From JADLAT01 sp964348795 (GTDB lineage Bacteria; Pseudomonadota; Alphaproteobacteria; Micavibrionales; Micavibrionaceae): 64,000 bases of DNA. Location of the stretch: the NCBI GenBank assembly GCA_964348795.1, contig CAYGDY010000007.1, positions 45,212 to 109,211 of the forward strand, read 5' to 3'. The notes below the pieces were generated by a model that saw only the letters and a program-made list of their open reading frames with translations, did not search any database and was not told the DNA's origin. Both the position numbers and the translations under genes were made by a program. This document shows, piece after piece, positions 1 to 8,487 of this stretch (positions within the stretch are counted from its first letter, which is position 1; every line of letters begins with the position of its first letter).

Positions 1-975
1 CAGCACGTTGAGCGCGTGTTCTGTTCTGTGGCGCAACACACGCCACCCTCCCTGCCGTCTGGGCCGCACTGCGCACAGAACAAGTACTCCTCCACAACTG
101 TGGCGCTGGAGCGTTTGGAGACACAAAACACCCTGCTGGAAGAGCGGTTCAAGAGCGAGCTCAAAGCCCTGAAACAAGACGTAACGGCCCAAACGCAATC
201 TGCGCAGGAAGCCCTGATAAAAGAACGAGAGGACATGTTCTACAAAAATGTGGGGAGTGTGGCCCTCTTAACAACCCTGATCTCCGGCATGTTGTTTGGC
301 TCCGGGGCGTGGAGCCTCAAAACCGCGCAAGACAAGTTTGAAAAGAAAATGAATGAGGAGAGCGAGCGTAAAATTAATGAAGCCAGCGCCCTCATGCAAG
401 CCCAAATGGAGCATGCCAATACCAAATTTGCCGAGATGCGGGGCTATATCAATAGAATTTCCGGCCGTATCCTCGACCGAAGCACCGCCGGCATTTACAC
501 CCGCTTTTCTAATGATTTTAGGAGCGCGAATCAAGCCTTACCGCTAGAGATCTATGAGACCATGCTCAATGCCTTCTGTGAATTTTCCGAAAGAAGTCTC
601 AAGGAAGCCCGCAAAAATTTCAAAACCATTGTCCTGCCCGAACGCCTCAACGGTGACCAAGTGGAACATGACAAGGATCTCTACATCAATTGCCTGTATA
701 ATTGTGCCGAACTCTATTCTTTAAGGGACAATCCTGAAGATAAAGACAAAATAAAAAACATCATAAAGGAAATCTGTGCGGTACTCCATGAATCAGAGAG
801 CCTGAAATCAGGCAATCAGGATGCAACTGAAGAGCAAAGACAGCAACTCAATTTTACAGAGGAACAGCTTGAAATGCTACACTCTTCTTGGGAAAGCGCA
901 CAGGAAACCCTGCGTAGTTATGAAACTAAGGCGGACAATACGCCCCAACCCATGCCGAGAAACACTCCGACATGA
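1..975 (+). CDS. Coiled-coil membrane protein, unknown function (5' end possibly outside window)
   Basis: I do not recognise the family. From the first in-window start (GTG at 16) it reads 319 residues. The frame is open back to base 1, so the true N-terminus may lie outside the window. About residues 30-70 are charged and heptad-like, consistent with a coiled coil. One hydrophobic, glycine-containing segment follows at about residues 80-100, then a second charged helical stretch to about residue 150 and a soluble C-terminal half. The C-terminal half contains YINCLYNCAELY and is helical, possibly repeat-like (TPR-like is a guess). A single-pass inner-membrane protein with a coiled-coil stalk is the most that can be said. 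It faces the next gene tail to tail. Confidence 0.6.
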   Translation, partial: QHVERVFCSVAQHTPPSLPSGPHCAQNKYSSTTVALERLETQNTLLEERFKSELKALKQDVTAQTQSAQEALIKEREDMFYKNVGSVALLTTLISGMLFGSGAWSLKTAQDKFEKKMNEESERKINEASALMQAQMEHANTKFAEMRGYINRISGRILDRSTAGIYTRFSNDFRSANQALPLEIYETMLNAFCEFSERSLKEARKNFKTIVLPERLNGDQVEHDKDLYINCLYNCAELYSLRDNPEDKDKIKNIIKEICAVLHESESLKSGNQDATEEQRQQLNFTEEQLEMLHSSWESAQETLRSYETKADNTPQPMPRNTPT

Positions 976-991
976 AGGACGAAAGACTCTG

Positions 992-1189
992 TTAATTTTC
1001 TGGGTAAAGATGAAGTAAAACCCCCCCCCCAAAATCGCTCCTATCGCGATCAAAGCCGTGTTCTATGGCTGTTTGTCTTAGCCTCTCATTTATTTTCTCG
1101 CGCTTTTTTGCGACTTGAGCCAAATAGGCTTGCCGTTCCTCTGCCGTCTGACCTGCATTATTAAATTTATCAACATTGGATACGGACAT
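992..1189 (-). CDS. Small hypothetical protein with a poly-G tract near its 3' end
   Basis: A 65-residue ORF beginning MSVSNVDKFNNAG. A longer in-frame start at 1204 exists, but the bases it would translate are a good ribosome binding site (GAGGGAGGG about 5 nt before the ATG at 1189), so 1189 is preferred. The product is short, charged and helical (EERQAYLAQVAKKREKINER), with no signal peptide or membrane segment. A run of ten Gs on the coding strand (1021-1030) encodes Gly-Gly-Gly-Val just before the stop. A change of one base in the tract would replace the last residues and run on past the present stop. Function unknown. Confidence 0.5.
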   Translation of the reverse strand: MSVSNVDKFNNAGQTAEERQAYLAQVAKKREKINERLRQTAIEHGFDRDRSDFGGGVLLHLYPEN

Positions 1190-1317
1190 GGAACCCTCCC
1201 TCATTTGTATTCAGATGCAAGTACATATACCACACATCCCAAAAAAATCAAGTTTTCCATCCTGAACCGAAGCACCGTCACCACCGCATGGCGGTTTTGC
1301 GATGACAAGCCTGAAAC

Positions 1318-2091
1318 TCACCCAAAAAACTGTTCCTTGAAAATCCGCTCTTCCAGAGGGTTTTCGGGGTCGTAGAGGAGCGTTTTTGTGATCTTGCGGG
1401 ACTCTTTGACCACCACTTCCCGCACATCCCTGATTTCCTTGGAATCGGCAGTGGCGCTGACGGGGCGCTCAATGGCCCGCAGAACCTCGAACGTCACCTT
1501 GCAGTTGTTGCGAAGGAGTGCCCCAGGCCAGTGACGGGGGCGAAAGGCGCTGATGGGGGTCATGGCAAAGATATTGGAATCCAGCGGTAAAATGGGCCCG
1601 CCGGCCGAGGAGTTATACGCAGTAGAGCCTACGGGGGTCGAGACCATCACGCCATCACACACGAGCTCCTCAATCCGGACCTGATCATTCACGCTCACGC
1701 GGATTTTCGCGGAATTGTGGGTTTCGCGGATGAGGGAGACTTCGTTGAAGGCCAGTTCCTGATGCGTGTTGCCGTCCTTGTCCGTGGCGTTCATCTGCAA
1801 GGGGTGGATGGTAAAGCGCTTGGCATTGGTGATGCGCTCGGGCAGGCTGTCCTTTTCATACGGGTTGAGCAAAAACCCCAGCGTCCCGAGATTGACTCCG
1901 AACAGGGGAGCCTGATAATCCGCAAAATGGTGGAGAGCCCGTAGCATGGTGCCATCGCCGCCCAGAACAATAATCACGTCTGCTTCCTCGGGGTCGACTG
2001 CACCATAAGTGCTCTTGAGTTCCTCCAGCGCCTTTTGCGCGCGGGGCTTTTTCCCTGCGAAATAGGAAAATTTATGGGATTTCCTAGCCAT
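1318..2091 (-). CDS. nadK: NAD kinase
   Basis: ATP-dependent (or polyphosphate-dependent) phosphorylation of NAD to NADP in the cytoplasm. The 257-residue length fits the short alphaproteobacterial form. Visible signatures are the GGDGT nucleotide loop at residues 44-48 with the catalytic aspartate, the NE motif in AFNEVSL near residue 117, and the glycine-rich STPVGSTAY segment near 153-161 that closes the active site. The ATG lies within the last codons of the upstream orotate phosphoribosyltransferase gene (8 bp overlap), so the two are probably translationally coupled and share nucleotide-metabolism context. Confidence 0.95.
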   Translation of the reverse strand: MARKSHKFSYFAGKKPRAQKALEELKSTYGAVDPEEADVIIVLGGDGTMLRALHHFADYQAPLFGVNLGTLGFLLNPYEKDSLPERITNAKRFTIHPLQMNATDKDGNTHQELAFNEVSLIRETHNSAKIRVSVNDQVRIEELVCDGVMVSTPVGSTAYNSSAGGPILPLDSNIFAMTPISAFRPRHWPGALLRNNCKVTFEVLRAIERPVSATADSKEIRDVREVVVKESRKITKTLLYDPENPLEERIFKEQFFG

Positions 2092-3001
2092 GGGTAGCCT
2101 GCCATTTGTCCGGATCGTTCAGGAAGGACTCAACGGTTTTTAAGGTTTTAGCGTTGAAGTATTTGTCTTTTTTTGCTACGGCGAGCACGTCCCACCATGT
2201 GGTCAGGGCATGAAGCGTCACGCCCAGTGCTTTCATATTGGCTTGGCTGGCGGGGAAAATTCCGTAATGGAAGATCACAAAGGCATGCTCCACGGTGGCG
2301 CCAGCCTTGCGCAGAGCCTCGACAAAGATTTTCTTGCTCCCGCCGTCTGTCTGGAGATCTTCGACCAACACCACGCGGGGTGGGTGGGGGCTTTCTGGCA
2401 TATAGCCCTCAATTTGCGCCATCCGGCCATAGCCCTTTGGTTCCTTCCGGACATAGAGCATGGGTTTTTGGAGGCGGTCGGCGATAAAAGCGCCATAGGG
2501 GATTCCGGCTGTTTCGCCGCCCGCGACAAAATCAATGGCCTCCAGCCCCACTTGGGTTTTCAGGAGACGGGCGGCACAATCCATCAGAATATTGCGTTCT
2601 TGCACAAACGAGACCAGCCGGCGGCAATCGACATAGACGGGGCTGGGTTTGCCGGATTTGAGCTTGAAGGGTGTTTCCGCATTAAACAAAACAGACTGCG
2701 TATCCAGCAGGATTTTTGCGGCGGTGTGGGCCATGTCCTCCCGCGTGTGCGGTCCGGAATCAGGGATATGGCCAAAGGTCACCAATGCGATGAAATCAGT
2801 CATACTGGCCCCTGTCACATGCAGGACCTTGGAAAGACTCTCGGTAGAGGGCCAGCGCGCCTTTCCATCGGGTGAAAAGCGTTTGCTCTTGTTAAAGGAA
2901 GTGGGGTCCAGACCGGCATGTTTTGCAAGGCCCGAGGGAGAATAGCCGAATGCCGAAGCGAGCTTGTCTATCCCATTCCATATATCTGTGTGCGACAACA
3001 T
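2084..3001 (-). CDS. pyrE: Orotate phosphoribosyltransferase with an N-terminal HTH domain
   Basis: Residues about 89-305 are an orotate phosphoribosyltransferase of the Rhizobium type (orotate plus PRPP to OMP). They show SGKPSPVYVDCRRL, GGETAGIP, KEPKGYGR and the PRPP-binding loop VVLVEDLQTDGGSK. The first 75 or so residues are not part of the enzyme. They read like the helix-turn-helix N-terminus of alphaproteobacterial S24-type repressors (SPSGLAKHAGLDPTSFNKSK, then ARWPSTESLSKVL). The frame is continuous with no stop between the parts. An enzyme-only start at Met89 is possible, but conservation of the HTH reading frame argues for a fusion. It overlaps nadK downstream. No good ribosome binding site is visible at 3001. 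Confidence 0.85.
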   Translation of the reverse strand: MLSHTDIWNGIDKLASAFGYSPSGLAKHAGLDPTSFNKSKRFSPDGKARWPSTESLSKVLHVTGASMTDFIALVTFGHIPDSGPHTREDMAHTAAKILLDTQSVLFNAETPFKLKSGKPSPVYVDCRRLVSFVQERNILMDCAARLLKTQVGLEAIDFVAGGETAGIPYGAFIADRLQKPMLYVRKEPKGYGRMAQIEGYMPESPHPPRVVLVEDLQTDGGSKKIFVEALRKAGATVEHAFVIFHYGIFPASQANMKALGVTLHALTTWWDVLAVAKKDKYFNAKTLKTVESFLNDPDKWQATHG

Positions 3002-3060
3002 AGGAGGATAATCCCATTATTGTGCTGATCCGTAAAGGGGAAAAATGCCATTGTCCCCTT

Positions 3061-4590
3061 TTAATTTTTGATATGCAGGTTGCTCAGCTCGCGGGCGATG
3101 GTGTTGAAAACTTCCAGCAATTCTTCCTGCGTGGGCGCATCATAGTACTGGTCATCACTGCTGGCGCAGTTTCTGTAGTAATCCTTTGTGGTATCGTTAA
3201 TGCCTGAGGTAAAGGTGATGGTGTAGATGGTCACGCCTTTTTCTTTCAGCGCCTCGCAGGTTTCCGCAAAACGGGTGTTGAATTTTGTCACAGTCATGTT
3301 GTTTTTGGCCGTGAACCAGTAGGCGGAATAGGTCGCATTTTCTGTGTTGTCGCCGTCCGTCATCATGATGACAGCTTTTTTCCAGAATTCATTATCCCAC
3401 TCATTGGCTTCTATGAAGGGCGCTTCGGGGGAGATCACGCGTGCGCCCCACGCCATCCCGATATTCCCCAGAGTATTGCCTTCGGGTTGCATCTCATCGA
3501 CCCGCGCCAGTAACGCATCCCGATCACTGGAGAGTGGCATGATGTAGGCGTAGGGGCATCCTTGATTGGGTGTGCTATGCCGGCAATAACAATAGGTGGA
3601 ATTGCAGGTACTGCTCCCGCCTGTGCAGTTACTGCACCGGCTACTGCTATAGCCGCTTCCGCTACAGGTTTGTCCGTTTGTGATAACCTTCCCGAACATG
3701 TAGATATCCCACGCGCCTTCGTAATTATCGAGCACGTCATAATTATAGGGGTCATTTGTTGTACTGCCAGGATTCCATCCATGACCTTTCCAGTTGCCGC
3801 TATAATTCCAGAGCTGGCCGGAAGAATTGGTGACATGGGTGGCCGAGGATTGGTAGTCTGTGGCTTTATGTTCTGTCACACATCCATACCAGCCAGAACT
3901 ACTGGAATGGGTTGTAGTGTAGGACACCCCGCTGGGTTGGGTCACAAATATATCACCATCGCCATAGCTGGCCCCGTCCGGCGTCAGGCCCAGACCATAT
4001 TTTCCCACCCGTACACTGTTGCTATAGGGGACAAGACCAATTTTGACGTATTCTTCGTGGCTTGTTTTGTCAAACAAGGTGTTGATAAAGTCCTTTGTTG
4101 CGGTTCTGAGGGTCCCGATATTGTCATTCGTGGCCATGGAGCCTGTATTGTCCAGCACCAGCGCGACTTCAAGACCCTGTACTTCCCGTTGCACGACGGT
4201 TCTTGCATTCACATCAATGAGATCGATCCCGATCAGTTTCAGGAAAGAGGTCTCGTAGCGGGCCTGTCCAGTCACCTGCACTTCATCGCCTGTTATAACG
4301 ATGACGGGCTCAAAAGTAGCGCCGAGTTTTTCAGGGGGATAATTTGCATCGAAAAAATCCCGTACTTTTTGTTCAATGGTGGCGGGATCGCTGGAGGCGG
4401 CGGCCCCTGCCAGAGCGGCGGCGTCAAGAGCTTGCGCCAGCCGTTGCTGGACCAGATAGGCTTGCGAAAAATCAAGCGCCATACCGGCAGAGCCGATCAC
4501 GACAGGGGCCATGAGTGCAAACATGATGGCAATCGTCCCGTGGATCTGGTGGAGGTAAGGGATGAGAAGAGCAAAGGGGGGGCGTGTCAT
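3061..4590 (-). CDS. TadG-like pilus assembly protein with VWA domain
   Basis: A 509-residue protein of the TadG/Flp-pilus-associated family. Residues about 18-65 form the hydrophobic TadG N-terminal segment (IAIMFALMAPVVIGSAGMAL followed by DAAALAGAAA). A von Willebrand A domain begins near residue 142, with the MIDAS-like DNTGSM at 147-152 and MMTDGDN further on. Inserted in the VWA domain, at about residues 235-350, is a Tyr/Gly/Ser/Asn-rich loop with a cluster of about ten cysteines, including CSNC, CYC and further single cysteines. Such a loop suggests an extracytoplasmic, disulfide-bonded adhesive region. It is the last of three consecutive tad-like genes, 6 bp after the preceding one. 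Confidence 0.85.
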   Translation of the reverse strand: MTRPPFALLIPYLHQIHGTIAIMFALMAPVVIGSAGMALDFSQAYLVQQRLAQALDAAALAGAAASSDPATIEQKVRDFFDANYPPEKLGATFEPVIVITGDEVQVTGQARYETSFLKLIGIDLIDVNARTVVQREVQGLEVALVLDNTGSMATNDNIGTLRTATKDFINTLFDKTSHEEYVKIGLVPYSNSVRVGKYGLGLTPDGASYGDGDIFVTQPSGVSYTTTHSSSSGWYGCVTEHKATDYQSSATHVTNSSGQLWNYSGNWKGHGWNPGSTTNDPYNYDVLDNYEGAWDIYMFGKVITNGQTCSGSGYSSSRCSNCTGGSSTCNSTYCYCRHSTPNQGCPYAYIMPLSSDRDALLARVDEMQPEGNTLGNIGMAWGARVISPEAPFIEANEWDNEFWKKAVIMMTDGDNTENATYSAYWFTAKNNMTVTKFNTRFAETCEALKEKGVTIYTITFTSGINDTTKDYYRNCASSDDQYYDAPTQEELLEVFNTIARELSNLHIKN

Positions 4591-4596
4591 GTTGGG

Positions 4597-5121
4597 TTAC
4601 TCCTGTGTGATGACGGCTGTTTTACGGCCTCTGGCAAAGGCAATTTCCTGCATGGGAATGGAATCGACGATAAAACCGGCAAAAATGGGATCGAAATCAT
4701 ATTTGACAGCTACGACCAGCACACCTTCGCCTGCTGTGGCCAATGGGACGACACGATCCAGAACATCTGCAACGGCGGTCATATTCTGGGTTTCCCGCCA
4801 GACAATCTGGGGCTGGGCGTTATTATCAAAGCGGATACTGACAATATCAATTCCGTAGCTGGTGGTAGACATGGGCGCAAACGCAAGCCGTCCGGCCTCT
4901 ATGGATTCGGATAACAGGGTGCTGTTCACGCTTTTGTTACGGGCCAGCAGATCGGCTGTGATCTGGGACGCCCGTATAGCTTTTTGGTTGGCCAGAATGC
5001 CGTTACCCATGTCAAAGGTGCCCAGAAGAAGCGTCATCAAGATGGGGAAAATCATGGCCGCTTCCATGGCCGCCAGACCCTCTTCGTTTTTCAGCCAGTG
5101 GGTAAATAATTTTCTAAACAT
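4597..5121 (-). CDS. TadE/TadG-family pilus assembly protein
   Basis: A 174-residue pseudopilin-like protein. It starts with a short basic segment (MFRKLFTHWLK), the NEEGLAAMEAAMIFP prepilin-like motif and one transmembrane helix, then a periplasmic domain. The same frame extends upstream to 5211, but that extension lies inside the preceding gene. The ATG at 5121 gives the usual TadE length and overlaps the preceding stop by 8 bp; an ATG at 5136 is an alternative. It probably works with the flanking TadE and TadG proteins at the outer face of the inner membrane in Flp-pilus or surface-appendage assembly. The Tad ATPase and secretin genes are not in this window. Confidence 0.8.
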   Translation of the reverse strand: MFRKLFTHWLKNEEGLAAMEAAMIFPILMTLLLGTFDMGNGILANQKAIRASQITADLLARNKSVNSTLLSESIEAGRLAFAPMSTTSYGIDIVSIRFDNNAQPQIVWRETQNMTAVADVLDRVVPLATAGEGVLVVAVKYDFDPIFAGFIVDSIPMQEIAFARGRKTAVITQE

Positions 5122-5644
5122 TACCTTCAAACTCATAGGGTTCGGTTTGTAATACGATCGTGGATATAAACAGACGTTCGTTGCTGGGCCCTGCCAGAAG
5201 AGTACCGACAAAGGGGGTCATCATATGATAGCGGTAGGCCACACGGATCAGAATGGTTTCATCCGAGCCGCCAGCGTCAAATCCTCCGCTCACCAGATTC
5301 CCGTCCTCGTCAAATTGTGCGGTGCTGGCACCGGCCTCCGGAAAATTCTCCATATGCAAGACCTCCAGCTGGATATCGTTACACTGGATGAGGACCGTGG
5401 CGTAGTCGCACAAGGCCTCTCTGAAGACGGTCTCGGGATCGCCGCCGCCTTGCTGAAGCTGGCCCGTGCGGATGAGTCTGGCGGCGGATCCCGTGGCCCC
5501 TTCCAAAAGACTGGCTGAGGCATACATAATCGAAAGCTCTATGATGCCAACCGTCAGGAAAATGTAGGGAATGGCCATCAGGCTGAATTCAATCGCGGTC
5601 GTGCCTTCCGTATTTCCAGCCCAGCGTTTGAAAAAAGATCTCAC
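5114..5644 (-). CDS. TadE-like pilus assembly protein
   Basis: A 176-residue protein with the TadE architecture: basic N-terminus (MRSFFKRW), a GNTEGTTAIEFSLMAIP prepilin-like stretch, one hydrophobic helix and a periplasmic C-terminal domain containing two cysteines (CDYATVLIQC). It is the first of the three tad-like genes and overlaps the next by 8 bp, so the three probably form one transcript. About 125 bp of non-coding sequence separates it from the next upstream gene, leaving room for a promoter. Confidence 0.85.
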   Translation of the reverse strand: MRSFFKRWAGNTEGTTAIEFSLMAIPYIFLTVGIIELSIMYASASLLEGATGSAARLIRTGQLQQGGGDPETVFREALCDYATVLIQCNDIQLEVLHMENFPEAGASTAQFDEDGNLVSGGFDAGGSDETILIRVAYRYHMMTPFVGTLLAGPSNERLFISTIVLQTEPYEFEGNV

Positions 5645-5770
5645 CGTATTTACCCCGATTTTATTTTAAATTGTTTCCAAATTTCAGGCACAAAAAAAGC
5701 GGTCAACTTTCCGCTCTTTATGTTTCATGCCCTTATAGATTGAGTGTGACATAATTTTATGAAAAAACAA

Positions 5771-6271
5771 TTAAGAGAGAGGAAAACCTTCTGCATCCAG
5801 AGGAAGGGTGCCATTGACTTCCACGCCCCAGCGTTTGACGAGATCCTCCTGCCGCGTTTTGATCTCCTTGAGGCGGGTCTGTCCGCTTTGATACAGGAGG
5901 CTGGCGATAAAAATGGTCACAGCCCAGTCAATCAGATATCCCACGCCAGCCGAAGCATACACCACGGAAATTGCCATGGGGTCCATGATAATCGAAAAGG
6001 CTTTTTCCAACGTGTTTTCGGATGTCCAGAGTTCCAGTAAAAAGGGAAAGCATCCTGCGATGTTTGTGGCTCCGACTGTGACAGCCTTGTATCTTTTTCT
6101 GGATTGGTCCACGAAAAAGGCCACAAACATGGGCATGAGGCTGATAAAAACAAGACAGGCTGTCGGCAGAAAAACCGCAGACAAGATGACGATTCCTATC
6201 AGGATAATCTGTTTTTTGCCCTGCGGGGTTTTGGATTTTTTTCGGGTTTTTTGTGGTTTTGCCTTGGCCAT
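5771..6271 (-). CDS. Small polytopic membrane protein, unknown function
   Basis: A 166-residue protein with a lysine-rich N-terminus (MAKAKPQKTRKKSKTPQGKK) followed by hydrophobic segments at about residues 21-56, 66-80 and 95-128, and a charged C-terminal tail. No family is recognised. It begins 15 bp after the stop of the kinase-like gene, so the two are likely co-transcribed. It precedes the tad-like genes on the same strand, so a role in the same envelope system is possible but is inference only. Confidence 0.7.
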   Translation of the reverse strand: MAKAKPQKTRKKSKTPQGKKQIILIGIVILSAVFLPTACLVFISLMPMFVAFFVDQSRKRYKAVTVGATNIAGCFPFLLELWTSENTLEKAFSIIMDPMAISVVYASAGVGYLIDWAVTIFIASLLYQSGQTRLKEIKTRQEDLVKRWGVEVNGTLPLDAEGFPLS

Positions 6272-6286
6272 ATAGATCTCGAAATA

Positions 6287-8362
6287 CTAAAATATTGGTT
6301 TATGGGAAAAAAACATCAGAGCAATGACAAGAATGGCAAAACCGGAAAGCGCGCTGGCGATAATGGCGGACCATTCCTTTCCGGTTTCTATGCCGAAGCT
6401 GTTTTTATTCTCCATTTTTTCCTGCAGGGTAAAGCGCTCTTTTTCCAGCGTGTTATATTCTACCATGGCCTTGCGGAAGGACTGGAAGTCTGACTTGAAA
6501 ATTTCCTGATTTCCTAGGAGTGAAGCCATCTTCTGAAGATCACCATTGGTGGCACACTCCGCAATATTGTTTTTCATTTTTTCCCGCACCGTTCGGTCAT
6601 GATAGCGCAGGAGGACTGCCGGAAGCCAGGACCCGAAGAGTTTCACTACAGAGGAAACATCTTTGACATCATAGCGTTTTTGAATCAGGGCCAGAGAACA
6701 TAAATTTGCCAGAATCACTTTGTGGCGTTCCGGAGAATTCAAATCAAAGACAAAGGGTTCAATGACCTTGGAGTCCTTTTGTAACAGGAAGGCAATGGAA
6801 TGGCGGTCCAAAAACATGCCGGGGGCCTTGTTCTTTTTGCACAGATCTTCATAGGATTGCAGGAGCTCTCCTGGTTCCTGTACAAAATAGGCACGGACCG
6901 TATCGCTCAGGCAATGCACTTCGGGGCACAGAAAATAGAGCACACGTTCCAGACCTTCTCCAGCCTTGTTACTGCGCAAGAAGCGTCTGCAGTGTTCAAA
7001 TTTTGTATGGAGTCCTGCAACATCGCAGTTCGGGTTTTCGATGATCGTAAGCCAGTTCGTGGCCAGAGTCTGAGTGAAGATCTCGGCGTAGGGAGTCAGG
7101 GATTTCCGGTTTGCAACGGCCTCTGCCAGCGCGGTGCCGATGCCGTCTCCCATGAGGGCCATATCCTTGTAGCGCAGGGGTGCCAGAGGATCCAGAGCCA
7201 TCGACATATACGTCACCAGACGATTCTCGTAGCCTGGTGTAGCGGCGCTGGGCCTAACGAGCGTGAGCACTTTTTCAAAACGTTCGAGGAGTTTTTCATC
7301 TGCCATTGAGCGTTCCACCCATTGTGGCAGGGAATCGTCTTCGACAATTTTTTTGACCTCCGTACTGTTTTCAGGAAGGGCACATGCCAGAAGCGGGGCA
7401 ATCAGATATTTTTTCTGGTGAAAACCCAGTGGTCGTGCCGCTTTTTTGGGTGTGAAGGACTGCTTGGGGCTCAGGCGTCTGCCATCCATCCAGCTCAAGA
7501 TCTCCGTCAGGGTCCAGCGCTGGAGCGGATCGTCATGCAACAAACCGCGCAGAAGTTCCAGAATATCGCCCTTGAAACGGTCCTTTCCTGTGATGGCCAC
7601 ATAACTGCCTTGCAGGATTTTTTGTTCGACGATTTCAGAATCGCTCATGTTTTCGAGCGGGTCGTGTGTCCGCAGAGCGACCGCCAGAGAAACCCCGAAA
7701 GCATAAAAATCATCGCCTTGTGTACCTTTGCCCTTGGCAATCGGGTCTGTCAGGGCCCGCTCGATGGGTTCGTACAGGACAGGTTGCGTAAAGGAGGGCG
7801 GTGTAGAAAGGCAGTCCCCCAGAATGATTTTTCTGGTTTTCCCTGAGGCCATGCCTTCAAACATATTGGTGGGGTTGATCGTGCCGTGAATAAAATCCCT
7901 GTCCCTGAAATCCTGAAAAACATCGAGCATAGGTTTGATGATGCCCTGAAGCACATCGTCGCTCCGCCACCCCATGGCCGGTGGCTGGTTTGGCAACAAA
8001 ATCGGTTTGCCCAGATGGGAGAGATAGAACAGGACATAGCGTTCCTGTTTTGCGGGAGGCCAGTACACCGTTCCGGATTCGATCAGTTGCGCCAAATGGG
8101 CGTTGATAATATTTTTATAGGTCGGGATGGTCAGGAGTCTGGGGACATATGCGGGTTCGCATACGATGGCAATCAGGGAGGTCTTGTTTTTATCCTGCAC
8201 AAAGGCGCTATAGGCTTTGTTGGGGCCGACATGATACATGGGAAGGAGAGTCTGGGCGTGGATCTCGATTTTGTCCTCGTACAAAACGATCTCTGCGCTC
8301 GCACCGCTCTTTTGGGTCTTTTGTTCGGAATTCTGGATCGCATCGCGGTCGTTGTCAGACAT
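6287..8362 (-). CDS. Membrane-anchored protein kinase-like protein (probable pseudokinase)
   Basis: A 691-residue protein. The N-terminal third resembles a Ser/Thr protein kinase fold. FIHGTINPTN occupies the place of the catalytic loop HRDLKPxN, and IILGDCLS the place of the DFG region. Relative to active kinases the catalytic aspartate is Thr and the following lysine is Asn, while the DFG aspartate appears kept. The P-loop is also not recognisable, so catalysis is doubtful. The middle is an all-helical region of unknown fold. One transmembrane helix lies near the C-terminus (SAIIASALSGFAILVIALMF), after a short charged helical stretch. The start has a good Shine-Dalgarno (AAGGA, 9 nt). The gene precedes the small membrane protein and the tad-like genes, so regulation of or scaffolding for that system is a guess. 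Confidence 0.7.
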   Translation of the reverse strand: MSDNDRDAIQNSEQKTQKSGASAEIVLYEDKIEIHAQTLLPMYHVGPNKAYSAFVQDKNKTSLIAIVCEPAYVPRLLTIPTYKNIINAHLAQLIESGTVYWPPAKQERYVLFYLSHLGKPILLPNQPPAMGWRSDDVLQGIIKPMLDVFQDFRDRDFIHGTINPTNMFEGMASGKTRKIILGDCLSTPPSFTQPVLYEPIERALTDPIAKGKGTQGDDFYAFGVSLAVALRTHDPLENMSDSEIVEQKILQGSYVAITGKDRFKGDILELLRGLLHDDPLQRWTLTEILSWMDGRRLSPKQSFTPKKAARPLGFHQKKYLIAPLLACALPENSTEVKKIVEDDSLPQWVERSMADEKLLERFEKVLTLVRPSAATPGYENRLVTYMSMALDPLAPLRYKDMALMGDGIGTALAEAVANRKSLTPYAEIFTQTLATNWLTIIENPNCDVAGLHTKFEHCRRFLRSNKAGEGLERVLYFLCPEVHCLSDTVRAYFVQEPGELLQSYEDLCKKNKAPGMFLDRHSIAFLLQKDSKVIEPFVFDLNSPERHKVILANLCSLALIQKRYDVKDVSSVVKLFGSWLPAVLLRYHDRTVREKMKNNIAECATNGDLQKMASLLGNQEIFKSDFQSFRKAMVEYNTLEKERFTLQEKMENKNSFGIETGKEWSAIIASALSGFAILVIALMFFSHKPIF

Positions 8363-8487
8363 TCAAAACGGTCCTTGTTCTATGTCTTGAAGGGGGTAAT
8401 TTTCATAGCAATCAGGCGCACAAAACACCTCGTCCCTTCAGTGTAAAGGGCTTTGGGAAAAATGTAAAACGCTTATGGGGTTTGACC

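Noticed and set aside
3022..3207. 61-codon + strand ORF after the HTH-OPRT gene
   Set aside because: It lies mostly antisense to the 3' end of the TadG-like gene and reads as its complement.
3562..4914. 450-codon + strand ORF opposite the tad-like genes
   Set aside because: It runs antisense across the TadG-like and TadE-like genes, has no ribosome binding site or recognisable domain, and its composition is what the reverse of those genes gives.
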